Source of the DNA: GCA-2861595 sp035536185
Lineage (GTDB): Bacteria > Actinomycetota > Acidimicrobiia > Acidimicrobiales > GCA-2861595
Assembly: GCA_035536185.1 (NCBI GenBank)
Contig: DATLOM010000055.1
Coordinates: forward strand, 5,087-69,086
DNA: 64,000 bases
Reading direction: 5' to 3'
Position numbers and translations under genes: made by a program. Under the pieces are notes generated by a model. It searched no databases, was not told the DNA's origin, and saw nothing but the letters and a program-made list of their open reading frames with translations. Shown here piece after piece: positions 1 through 6,994 of this stretch (positions are counted from its first letter, which is position 1; each line of letters opens with the position of its first letter).

Positions 1-2
1 CG

Positions 3-1994
3 CCGGTCCTGGCCCTGTTCCAGGCGCCGGCCAAGCTCGTGGGCGCCCTGCCCATGGTGTTCCAGTTCGGGCTGTTGTTCTTCGTCATCATCATCCAGTT
101 CGTCGGGATGGCCTGGTACGCGGCGCGCCAGGGCATCGAGGTCTATTTCCCTGACGACATCAAGACCCGGTTCACCGACGTGTGGGGCCAGGACAACGTG
201 CTCGAGCGGGTCAAGGAGAACATCCTCTTCCTAGAGAACCCCGAGGAGATCGAGGCCAAGGGCGGCCACGTACCGGCGGGCATCCTGCTGTGGGGCCCAC
301 CGGGCACGGGCAAGACGCTGATGGCCGAGGCGGTGGCCGGCGAGACCGGCAAGCCCTACGTCTTCGTCGATCCCGGCGGGATGACCTCGTTCGGGTTCGG
401 CGCCCTCGCCGTGAAGGGCGTCTTCCGCAAGCTGCGCAAGCTCTCCGTGCGCTACGGCGGCGTGATCGTGTTCTTCGACGAGGCCGATTCGCTCGGCAGC
501 CGTTCTCTCAACACCCGGGGACCTGTTCCCGCGCCCACCGGCGCCACGGCGTGGTCCTCCAGCCCCCCGTGCAACGGGCTCTCCTACCTCGATCCGGCCA
601 CGGCTCGCACGTTGCTGTCGGCCAGCGCGGTCTCGGGCAGTTCGGGCCCGGAGCCCGGCCGCCGCCTTCGCGACGGCTTCTTCATGATGGGCGGCGCCGG
701 CGGCGGAGGCATGCTCCAGGCCCTCCTGACAGAGCTGTCGGGGTTGAAGAAGCCACGGGGCTTCATGAACCGCGTCGTCCGCCGGGCCCTCGGCATGCGA
801 CCGAAGCCGCCGCCCAAGTACCGGATCCTCGTGATGATGGCCACGAACATGCCCCAGGCCCTCGACGAGGCCCTGCTCCGCCCCGGGCGCATCGACCGCA
901 TCTACAAGGTGGGGTACCCGTCCAAGCCGGGGCGGGTCAAGACCTACGAGGGCTACTTCTCCAAGGTGCGCCACACTCTCACCGCGGAGCAGATCGACAA
1001 GCTGGCCACCATCACGCCCTACGCCACCGGCGCCACCATCAAGGACGTGGTGAACGAGGCTTTGATCCAGGCCATCCGCAACGGCCGTGAGGTCATCACG
1101 TGGCGGGACGTCATGCGGGCCAAGCAGCTCAAGGACCTCGGGCCTCCCGAGGATGTCGAGTACATCGAGCGGGAGCGCCACGCCGTGGCCGTCCACGAGG
1201 CCTGTCATGCCGTCACCGCGGCAAAGGTGCGCCGCCACCTCACCATCGACAGCGCCACCATCGAGAAGGGAGGCACCTACCTCGGGATGGTGGCCTCCAT
1301 CCCGCCCGAGGACCAGTTCACCCGGTGGCGCTCGGAGTACGAGGCCGACATCATGGTCAGCCTGGCCTCGCTGGCGGGGGAGCGGCTCTTCTTCGAGGGT
1401 GACAACTCCTCGGGCGTGTCGGGGGACCTGGAGAGCGCCACCACCGTCGCCACCCTCATGGAGGGCTACTGGGGCATGGGCAGGTCCGTGGCGTCACACG
1501 GTGTCACCCACGAGGTCGGCATCGGCGGCGGCGGGCGCCCTGGCGGTCCGAAGGGCAAGGACGGCAAGGAGAAGGAGCTCCTCGAGACCGGCCTGGGGGA
1601 GCGCATCGAGGAGAAGCTGGCCGAGCTGCTCGAGCGCACCCACAGGCTCCTGGAGGAGAACCGCCATTTGGTCCTGGCCGTGGCTCATGCCCTCGAAGCG
1701 AACAAGACCCTCACCGGTGACGACGTCGTCGCCATCGTCGAGGGCACCCAGGGCCCTCTGGTCGACGGCCGCCCCTACCACACCGACGAGTTCCGGGACG
1801 TAGCCGAGCGCTACCACGCCATGGCCCTCGCCGCCCACGGCGCCCACGGCAAGGTGGACGTCCCCCTCCCGCGGTTCGTGGTGGACATGCAGCCCCAGCT
1901 GGTCCCCAGCGTCCACGAATCGACGGAGGACTTCGAGAGGTTCCAGCCGCCCCCCCAGGCCAACGGCGGTGCCCGTCCCGCCGCCCCCGACTAG
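3..1994 (+). CDS. FtsH-like AAA+ ATPase/zinc metalloprotease (5' end outside window)
   Basis: Membrane-anchored AAA+ protease of the FtsH type, expected to unfold and degrade membrane or cytosolic proteins. The frame is open from base 3, so the start probably lies upstream; the first internal start is the GTG at 39. Numbering from that GTG: a hydrophobic segment at residues 5-28, Walker A GPPGTGKT at 87-94, Walker B VIVFFDEADS near 145-154, the second region of homology ending ALLRPGRIDR near 280, and the zinc-binding HEACH at 386-390. A later SGVSGDLESAT stretch carries the probable third metal ligand. About 100 residues rich in Gly, Pro and Ser are inserted between Walker B and the second region of homology, which ordinary FtsH lacks. 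The C-terminus is Pro-rich. hemQ follows directly. Confidence 0.85.
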   Translation, partial: PVLALFQAPAKLVGALPMVFQFGLLFFVIIIQFVGMAWYAARQGIEVYFPDDIKTRFTDVWGQDNVLERVKENILFLENPEEIEAKGGHVPAGILLWGPPGTGKTLMAEAVAGETGKPYVFVDPGGMTSFGFGALAVKGVFRKLRKLSVRYGGVIVFFDEADSLGSRSLNTRGPVPAPTGATAWSSSPPCNGLSYLDPATARTLLSASAVSGSSGPEPGRRLRDGFFMMGGAGGGGMLQALLTELSGLKKPRGFMNRVVRRALGMRPKPPPKYRILVMMATNMPQALDEALLRPGRIDRIYKVGYPSKPGRVKTYEGYFSKVRHTLTAEQIDKLATITPYATGATIKDVVNEALIQAIRNGREVITWRDVMRAKQLKDLGPPEDVEYIERERHAVAVHEACHAVTAAKVRRHLTIDSATIEKGGTYLGMVASIPPEDQFTRWRSEYEADIMVSLASLAGERLFFEGDNSSGVSGDLESATTVATLMEGYWGMGRSVASHGVTHEVGIGGGGRPGGPKGKDGKEKELLETGLGERIEEKLAELLERTHRLLEENRHLVLAVAHALEANKTLTGDDVVAIVEGTQGPLVDGRPYHTDEFRDVAERYHAMALAAHGAHGKVDVPLPRFVVDMQPQLVPSVHESTEDFERFQPPPQANGGARPAAPD

Positions 1995-2025
1995 CGGTGC
2001 CGGTGCGGCCTACGCTGCCCTGCTG

Positions 2026-2715
2026 ATGACCGAGCCATTGTCGCCCTCCGAGGGTTGGGCCGTGCTGCATCTGTTCTGCCGGGCCGCGCCCGGCGCCGAC
2101 GCGCAGGCCGTGGTCGCCGCCGTCAAAGGAGCCGAGGGCGACGGCTACCAGGTGGTGCCGTTCGCCGTGCTCGGCCACAAGGCCGACTTCGGTTTCCTCG
2201 CCCTGGGCCCCGACCTGTGGCGCCTCCGGGCCCTGCAGAGCGACCTCCAGGGGGTCGGTGTGGACGTCGGGTGGTCGTACGTGTCCCTGACCGAGGTGTC
2301 GGAGTACGCCAAGGGGCTGCCGGCGGAGATGCTCGCAGCCCGGCTCCACCCCAACTTGCCCCCCGAGGGCATGAACGCGTTCTGCTTCTACCCGATGTCG
2401 AAGCGGCGGGCGCCCGGCGAGGGCGACAACTGGTACCTGCTCCCGTACGAGGAGCGGGAGGCCCACATGCGAGGCCACGGCAAGTCGGGGCGGAACTTCC
2501 GGGGCCGGGTGCTCCAACTGATCACGGGATCGACCGGAGTGGACGACTACGAGTGGGGCGTGAGCCTCTTCGCCGTCCACCCCGACGACCTGAAGGACGT
2601 CGTCTACACGATGCGCTTCGACGAGGCGTCGGCTCGTTACGCCGAGTTCGGCCCGTTCTTCACCGGCATGGTGGCGCCCGTCGAGCAGGTCCTGGCCGCC
2701 GCGGGCCTGGTGTGA
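2026..2715 (+). CDS. hemQ: Coproheme decarboxylase HemQ (ChdC), chlorite dismutase-like fold
   Basis: Last enzyme of the coproporphyrin-dependent heme pathway of Actinobacteria and Firmicutes: it oxidatively decarboxylates two propionates of coproheme III to give heme b, using peroxide. The 229-residue protein has the usual length of the family and shows the FYPMSKRR stretch (Tyr and Lys near the heme propionates) followed by a GDNWY motif and a MRGHGKSGRNF segment holding the probable proximal His. The ATG at 2026 was chosen over an upstream in-frame GTG at 1969, which would add a Pro-rich tail overlapping the protease gene. The earlier pathway genes hemE-hemH-hemY lie 47 kb away at 49405-52725. 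The stop overlaps the GTG of larE by 4 bases (GTGA). Confidence 0.93.
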   Translation: MTEPLSPSEGWAVLHLFCRAAPGADAQAVVAAVKGAEGDGYQVVPFAVLGHKADFGFLALGPDLWRLRALQSDLQGVGVDVGWSYVSLTEVSEYAKGLPAEMLAARLHPNLPPEGMNAFCFYPMSKRRAPGEGDNWYLLPYEEREAHMRGHGKSGRNFRGRVLQLITGSTGVDDYEWGVSLFAVHPDDLKDVVYTMRFDEASARYAEFGPFFTGMVAPVEQVLAAAGLV

Positions 2716-3686
2716 GCGCCGCCGGCGCCGCCGTCACGCACCCCGCGGACCGCCCCGGCAGCTCTCATCCGGGCTCCGGCTCCGTCTCGGGCTCCGGAGA
2801 CCCGAAGCAAAAGCCGACCCTCGACCGCCTGCGGGCGCGGTTGCGGGAGCTGTCACCTCTGGTTGTCGCCTTCAGTGGTGGGGCCGACTCCGCCTTCCTG
2901 GCGTGGGTGGCCCACGACACGCTGGGGGCCGGCTCGTCCCACGCCGTGACCGCCGTCTCGCCGTCGCTGGCGCCGGAGGAGGAGGCGGACTGCGGGGCGC
3001 TCGCCCGCGAGTGGGGGCTTCACTGGAGCGCGGTTGTCACCCGCGAGCTGGCCAATCCCGACTACTCGGCCAACGACGGCCGGCGGTGCTACTGGTGCAA
3101 GACCGAGCTGATGTCCGTCCTTACGCCGATCGCCGAAGGATCCGCTGCCACCGTCGTGCTCGGCGTCAACCTCGACGACCTAGGAGACCACCGGCCCGGT
3201 CAGGAGGCGGCGGCCGAGGCCGGCGCCGCCTTCCCTCTGGTGGATGCAGGCTTCACCAAGGCCGACGTACGGGAGTGGTCGCAGCGACTGGGCCTCCGCA
3301 CCTGGGACAAGCCGGCTGCCGCCTGCCTGGCGTCACGGGTGCCCTATGGGACCCGGGTGAGCCTCGGGGTTCTGGAGTCGGTGGCCCGGGCAGAGTCGGC
3401 CCTGCGGGCCCTCGGCTTCCGTCAGCTTCGCGTCCGCCACTACGGCGACCTGGCCCGGCTGGAGATCGACGGCCCCGAGCTGGCGCGGGCCTTCGAGGCC
3501 CGCGAGGACATAGTCGCCGCGGTGAAGGCCGCCGGCTACAGCTACGTCACCCTCGACCTCGAAGGCTTCCGTTCAGGGAACCTGAACTCTGTGTTGTCTC
3601 CCCGGGCGGGGGCCCAACCCCGCCCTCCTCGCCGAAGCGGGGGCTCCAACCCCGCCGGCGCCGTTCTTCCGAAGGAACCTTCGTGA
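2712..3686 (+). CDS. larE: ATP-dependent sacrificial sulfur transferase LarE family
   Basis: PP-loop ATP pyrophosphatase of the LarE family, which in lactobacilli adenylates a carboxylated pyridinium dinucleotide and inserts sulfur during synthesis of the nickel-pincer cofactor of lactate racemase. Visible are the PP-loop SGGADS near residue 57, the RRCYWCK motif and a CLASRVPYGT segment whose Cys may be the sulfur donor (alignment inference). The GTG start overlaps the hemQ stop as GTGA. The last 30 or so residues, rich in Pro, Arg and Gly, are encoded by a repeat element (3597-3664) and are probably not part of the ancestral protein. No larA, larB or larC is in the window, so the substrate is open; LarE relatives also serve other sulfur insertions. 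Confidence 0.85.
   Translation: MSAAGAAVTHPADRPGSSHPGSGSVSGSGDPKQKPTLDRLRARLRELSPLVVAFSGGADSAFLAWVAHDTLGAGSSHAVTAVSPSLAPEEEADCGALAREWGLHWSAVVTRELANPDYSANDGRRCYWCKTELMSVLTPIAEGSAATVVLGVNLDDLGDHRPGQEAAAEAGAAFPLVDAGFTKADVREWSQRLGLRTWDKPAAACLASRVPYGTRVSLGVLESVARAESALRALGFRQLRVRHYGDLARLEIDGPELARAFEAREDIVAAVKAAGYSYVTLDLEGFRSGNLNSVLSPRAGAQPRPPRRSGGSNPAGAVLPKEPS
3597..3664 (+). repeat. Double-hairpin dispersed repeat, copy A (in the 3' end of larE)
   Basis: A 68-base GC-rich element made of two consecutive hairpins, each with arms GCGGGG and CCCCGC around a 6-7 base loop (GCCCAA, then GCTCCAA), joined by the spacer CTCCTCGCCGAA. A second copy lies in inverted orientation at 35168-35234 with about 8 differences. 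Both copies are read through in frame and add Pro/Gly/Arg-rich residues to a protein end. Both sit at a junction between overlapping genes. The structure resembles REP-type or palindromic insertion elements; mobility is inference. Confidence 0.75.
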
Positions 3687-3922
3687 GTGCGGTGCGGGTA
3701 CGGCTGACGTTCCCGGAGAACCTGATCAAAGAGCCCGTGATCGCCAGGGTCGTCAAGGAGTTCGACGTGATGCCCAACATCCGCCGGGCCAAGGTGGAGG
3801 ACTCCTACGGCTGGATCGTGTGCGAGCTCGGCGGGAGCCACGACAGCATCGAGTCCGCCATCGCCTGGATGCGCCAGCTGGGAGTGGAAGTGGACCTCCT
3901 GGGCGACGTCGTCGAGGGCTGA
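3683..3922 (+). CDS. Stand-alone NIL domain protein
   Basis: A 79-residue protein matching the NIL domain, the ferredoxin-like fold usually found at the C-terminus of the methionine importer ATPase MetN, where it binds methionine. Typical features are the opening strand RVRLTFPENLIKEPVIARV, a central DSYGWIVCELGG strand-turn, and a closing VEVDLLGDVV. Here it stands alone. The GTG start at 3683 overlaps the larE stop (GTGA), and an AGGAA ribosome binding site lies 8-12 bases upstream, just after the repeat element. Stand-alone NIL proteins often occur with sulfur amino acid genes, so the link with the sulfur transferase LarE is suggestive. Ligand unknown. Confidence 0.75.
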   Translation: MSAVRVRLTFPENLIKEPVIARVVKEFDVMPNIRRAKVEDSYGWIVCELGGSHDSIESAIAWMRQLGVEVDLLGDVVEG

Positions 3923-3934
3923 GGCGGCCTCGGG

Positions 3935-4549
3935 GTGCGCAAGCTCCTGGCCTTGGGGATAGTGCTCACCATCCTGGGCGCGGTGGACCAGGGGGCCCGG
4001 GTGTTCGCCGAGAACAAGCTCGAGGAGAAAGCCCGGGCGGAGGCCCGCGGCGCCAGCTCGGTCGAGGCCAGCATCTCTTCGTTCCCGTTCCTCGGCCGCC
4101 TCCTGGTGTCGGGCAACGTCTCCACGGTCGAGGTGCGGGCGGAGCAGGCGACTCTGAGCGACCTGCTCTCCGGGTCGGTGGAGGTGGACCTGCGTGGTGT
4201 CCGGCTGGAGCGTGACGCCCTCTTCTCCGGGAAGGTGAGGCTCCAAAGGATCGACGCCGGCACCGTCGCCGTCGAGCTCGACGCCGCGGGCCTGGGCCGG
4301 GTGCTGAAGCTCCCGGTCACGATCGAGGACGGCCAGGTGCGCCTCACCGTCGCCGGCCGCACCGTCACCGCCCGCGCCGCCGTGGTCGCCGGCGAGCTCG
4401 TCCTCCAGATGGGGGCGCTGCCCGCCCTGAGTGTGCCCATCACCCGCAACGGCCTAATGAACTGCACCGCGGCCGACGCCGAGGTCAGGGGCGACACCAT
4501 CCGCCTCACCTGCGCCGTCGACGAGGTCCCCCCCGCCCTCCTACGCTGA
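3935..4549 (+). CDS. DUF2993 (LmeA-like) phospholipid-binding exported protein
   Basis: Exported protein of 204 residues related to LmeA, which in mycobacteria binds phosphatidylinositides and supports lipomannan elongation. An N-terminal hydrophobic helix (residues 3-19, LLALGIVLTILGAVDQGA) serves as signal or anchor. It is followed by the typical DUF2993 pattern: VEASISSFPFLGRLLVSGNV, then alternating strands with VEVDLRGV and a closing region with a CTAAD to LTC Cys pair. The GTG start lies 12 bases after the NIL gene, so it probably belongs to the same transcript. The family assignment rests on the pattern; lipid specificity cannot be read from sequence. Confidence 0.75.
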   Translation: MRKLLALGIVLTILGAVDQGARVFAENKLEEKARAEARGASSVEASISSFPFLGRLLVSGNVSTVEVRAEQATLSDLLSGSVEVDLRGVRLERDALFSGKVRLQRIDAGTVAVELDAAGLGRVLKLPVTIEDGQVRLTVAGRTVTARAAVVAGELVLQMGALPALSVPITRNGLMNCTAADAEVRGDTIRLTCAVDEVPPALLR

Positions 4550-4565
4550 CTTACGGTGGCGACCG

Positions 4566-5030
4566 GTGGATCTGGAGGAGCAGGCCCGAGCACTGGCCGA
4601 CGGGATCTGCGGAGCGCTCCCCGGATGGGTCGAGCGGTCGGTCGAGCAGGTGCTGGTGGCCTACCGGGGTAGCGTGGACCCGGCGGTGATGGCGGCCGCC
4701 CGTGAAGCCGGTGCCGGCGCGGCGGTCGAGGTGGGCGGCAGGGTCCGCTCGCTCCTCGCCGCCGACATCGACGAGCAGCGGGCCAACCCGCTCAGCCTGG
4801 TGCGCGGTGCCGTCTCCTATCCCACCGAGGTCCTGCGCCAGGCCGGCGTACCGCCGGTGGAACGTGACCCGTTCGCCGAGGAGCGCTTTCCCGACGACGA
4901 CTACGACCTCACGCCGGCGTCCTTCGCCGACCTGGACCCGGCTCTGCGCGAGCTGGGGCTGATGTGGGGAGCGGCCAAGGCGTGGGAGCACAAGCGCCGC
5001 CATGCGGGCACGGAGGACGCCCGCCCATGA
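4566..5030 (+). CDS. Conserved hypothetical protein, 154 aa
   Basis: Function not recognised. The protein is soluble and acidic, with an N-terminal amphipathic helical half (ARALADGICGALPGWVERSV and on to about residue 75), then an NPLSLVRGAVSYPTEVLRQAGVP-type central motif and a C-terminal segment rich in Asp and Glu ending in a basic tail. It has no signal peptide, membrane segment or Cys pair. It starts at a GTG 16 bases after the DUF2993 gene and its stop overlaps the next ATG (ATGA at 5027), which indicates translational coupling with the receiver-like protein downstream. Similar genes next to a small receiver-like protein are, from memory, common in Acidimicrobiia; no role is proposed. 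Confidence 0.7.
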   Translation: MDLEEQARALADGICGALPGWVERSVEQVLVAYRGSVDPAVMAAAREAGAGAAVEVGGRVRSLLAADIDEQRANPLSLVRGAVSYPTEVLRQAGVPPVERDPFAEERFPDDDYDLTPASFADLDPALRELGLMWGAAKAWEHKRRHAGTEDARP

Positions 5031-5335
5031 CGAGGATCGCCGCCTACGTCCCCGATCTCATGGACCGCTCGAAGGTGGCGGCGGCGGCCAAAGAGGCGGT
5101 GTTCGTGCGCACCCCGGCGGACCTGGCCGCGGCCGGAGCCGACGCCGACCTCGTCGTCGTCGACCTGTCGCGAGCGGGAGCGCTGGACGCCCTGTCAGAG
5201 CTGAGCGACGTCCGGACCATCGGCTTCGGCAGCCACGTGGACCGGGACCTTCTGGCCGCGGCCACGGCCGCCGGCTGCGACGAGGTCCTCCCTCGGTCGA
5301 AGTTCTTCAGCACCCTGCACGAGCTGCTGGCCTGA
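5027..5335 (+). CDS. Small stand-alone receiver-like protein
   Basis: A 102-residue protein with alternating strands and helices like a CheY-type receiver: ADLVVVDLSRAG holds an Asp in the position of the phospho-acceptor, RTIGFGSH corresponds to the fourth strand, and LPRSKFF carries a Lys where receivers have the conserved Lys. The N-terminal acidic pair of a true receiver is reduced (YVPDLMDRSK), so it may be a non-phosphorylated relative. No output domain is attached. The ATG at 5027 overlaps the previous stop. No kinase is adjacent. Confidence 0.65.
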   Translation: MTRIAAYVPDLMDRSKVAAAAKEAVFVRTPADLAAAGADADLVVVDLSRAGALDALSELSDVRTIGFGSHVDRDLLAAATAAGCDEVLPRSKFFSTLHELLA

Positions 5336-5348
5336 CCTGACCTGACCG

Positions 5349-5540
5349 TTAGCCGCCTTCCGTCTTGCGCGGATCAACCGTCCAGCCGGCGTCGGCGATG
5401 GTGCGCGGCTCGAAGAAGAGGCATCCCTCGGGGCAGCCGAAGGGATCGAGGTCGGATACGTCCAGCCGGCAGCGCTGCACCTTCTCGCCGCCGGCGGTGG
5501 TGCGCTCGACGTAGTGCCGGCAGTCGGCCCTGACCCCCAC
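5349..5540 (-). CDS. Small conserved four-cysteine protein
   Basis: A 63-residue protein with four Cys: CRHY near residue 7, RCRL near 24, and the pair CPEGC at about 36-40. The spacing suggests a metal-binding or structural cysteine set (zinc or iron-sulfur), but the family has no function that I know. It starts at GTG 5540, only 17 bases from the divergent flavoprotein gene, so the two promoters must overlap each other's coding starts. Short proteins of this pattern recur in actinobacteria, which supports a real gene despite its size. Confidence 0.65.
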   Translation of the reverse strand: MGVRADCRHYVERTTAGGEKVQRCRLDVSDLDPFGCPEGCLFFEPRTIADAGWTVDPRKTEGG

Positions 5541-5557
5541 GCTCCTATGGTACGGCC

Positions 5558-6907
5558 GTGGCCGAGCGGCTCGTGGTCGTGGGTGGTGACGCCGGCGGCA
5601 TGGCCGCCGCCTCGCAGGCCCGGCGCCGCCGGCCGGACCTCGAGATCGTCGCCTTGGAGAAGGGTCGCTGGACGAGCTACTCGGCCTGCGGGATCCCCTA
5701 CGTCGTCGGCGGCGAGGTGAAGGGCGTGGAGGAGCTCGTCGTGCGGGGCCCCCAGACGTTCCGTGACGAGTACCGCATCGACGTGCGCACCGGGCACGAG
5801 GTCATGGCCATCGACCTCGACGACCGGCGGGTCGAGGTCCGCGACCACGGCCACGGGCGGACCTTCTGGCTCGGCTTCGACGTGCTGCACCTCGGGCTCG
5901 GAGCCGTTCCCATGCGCCCCGATCTCCCGGGCGTCGACGGCGAGCAGGTCCACGGGGTGCAGACGCTCGAGGACGCCGCCCATCTGCTGGACCACGCCGA
6001 GCAGGTTGACCTGAACCACGTGGCCGTCGTCGGCGGCGGGTACATAGGCCTGGAGATGGCCGAGGCCTTTCTCCGCAGGGGCGCGGCAGTCACCGTGGTG
6101 GAGCAGGCGGGCGAGGTGATGCGCACGCTGGACCCGGACATGGGGGCACTGGTCGGGCAGGCCATGCGGGGCATGGGCATCGACCTGCGTACCGGGGTGA
6201 ACGTCAGCGGATTCTCTCCCGGCGTCGTCCACACCTCTGACGGGGACCTGCCGGCCCAGCTCGTCGTCCTCGGCCTGGGGGTGGTCCCGAACACGGAGCT
6301 GGCACGTGACGCCGGCATCGTCACCGGGGACAAGGGAGCAATAACCGTGGACCCCCGCCAGCGGACCAGCGCAGAAGGGGTGTGGGCGGCCGGCGACTGC
6401 TGCGAGTCGTTCCACCTGATCGCCCGCCGCCCGGTGCACGTCGCCCTGGGCACCGTGGCCAACAAGCAGGGGCGGGTGGCGGGGATCAATCTCGGCGGGG
6501 GCTACGCCACCTTCCCCGGCGTCGTGGGTACGGCGGTGACCAAGGTGTGCGCCACCGAAGTGGCCCGCACCGGCCTCAACGAGGCGGAAGCGGCCGAGGC
6601 CGGCCTGGCCTACGAGGCGGTGCGCATCACCAGCAGCACCCGGGCCGGGTACTTCCCCGGCGCGGGAAAGATCGTCGTGAAGATGCTCGCCGAGAGAGGG
6701 TCGGGCCGCCTGCTCGGGGCTCAGCTCGTGGGCGAGGAGGGGGCGGCCAAGCGCATCGACGTGGTGGCCACCGCCCTCAGCGCGGGCATGACCGTGGAGG
6801 AGATGACCGGCCTCGACCTGTCGTACGCGCCGCCGTTCTCGCCGGTGTGGGACCCCGTGCTGGTCGCCGCCCGCAAGGTCGCGGGGGCCGTGGCCGGCGC
6901 CGGCTGA
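5558..6907 (+). CDS. FAD/NAD(P)-dependent oxidoreductase, CoA-disulfide reductase-like
   Basis: Single-cysteine class of pyridine nucleotide-disulfide oxidoreductases (CoA-disulfide reductase, NADH oxidase and related enzymes). The FAD-binding VVVGGDAGGMAAA lies at the N-terminus, then the SACGIPYVVGG motif with the redox Cys near residue 48, the NAD(P)-binding VVGGGYIGLEMAE around 160, and the second FAD motif GVWAAGDCCE near 280. The C-terminal dimerisation domain is complete, giving 449 residues, normal for the family. No rhodanese domain is fused. Substrate (CoA disulfide, oxygen or a polysulfide) cannot be told from sequence. It starts at a GTG and is followed by the GlnR-controlled operon, with which it does not appear to be co-regulated. 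Confidence 0.85.
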   Translation: MAERLVVVGGDAGGMAAASQARRRRPDLEIVALEKGRWTSYSACGIPYVVGGEVKGVEELVVRGPQTFRDEYRIDVRTGHEVMAIDLDDRRVEVRDHGHGRTFWLGFDVLHLGLGAVPMRPDLPGVDGEQVHGVQTLEDAAHLLDHAEQVDLNHVAVVGGGYIGLEMAEAFLRRGAAVTVVEQAGEVMRTLDPDMGALVGQAMRGMGIDLRTGVNVSGFSPGVVHTSDGDLPAQLVVLGLGVVPNTELARDAGIVTGDKGAITVDPRQRTSAEGVWAAGDCCESFHLIARRPVHVALGTVANKQGRVAGINLGGGYATFPGVVGTAVTKVCATEVARTGLNEAEAAEAGLAYEAVRITSSTRAGYFPGAGKIVVKMLAERGSGRLLGAQLVGEEGAAKRIDVVATALSAGMTVEEMTGLDLSYAPPFSPVWDPVLVAARKVAGAVAGAG

Positions 6908-6932
6908 GGACGCCTGCTGTACGCCCCACCTG

Positions 6933-6970
6933 TTCACCAGCTCGAAACAATGGGGTCATCGCCAGGAAAC
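6933..6970 (+). promoter_or_regulatory. Double GlnR operator upstream of amt-glnB-glnD
   Basis: Four half sites in exact register: TTCAC (6933-6937), GAAAC (6944-6948), GTCAT (6955-6959), GAAAC (6966-6970), each separated by 6 bases. This matches the actinobacterial GlnR consensus gTnAC-n6-GaAAC repeated twice. It ends 24 bases before the amt ATG. A CATGCT hexamer at 6981-6986 could be the -10 of a leaderless transcript starting at the ATG, which would place the operator centre near -43, a usual activator position. The leaderless start is inference. Confidence 0.85.
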
Positions 6971-6994
6971 AGCCTTTCGTCATGCTGTCGTCCC

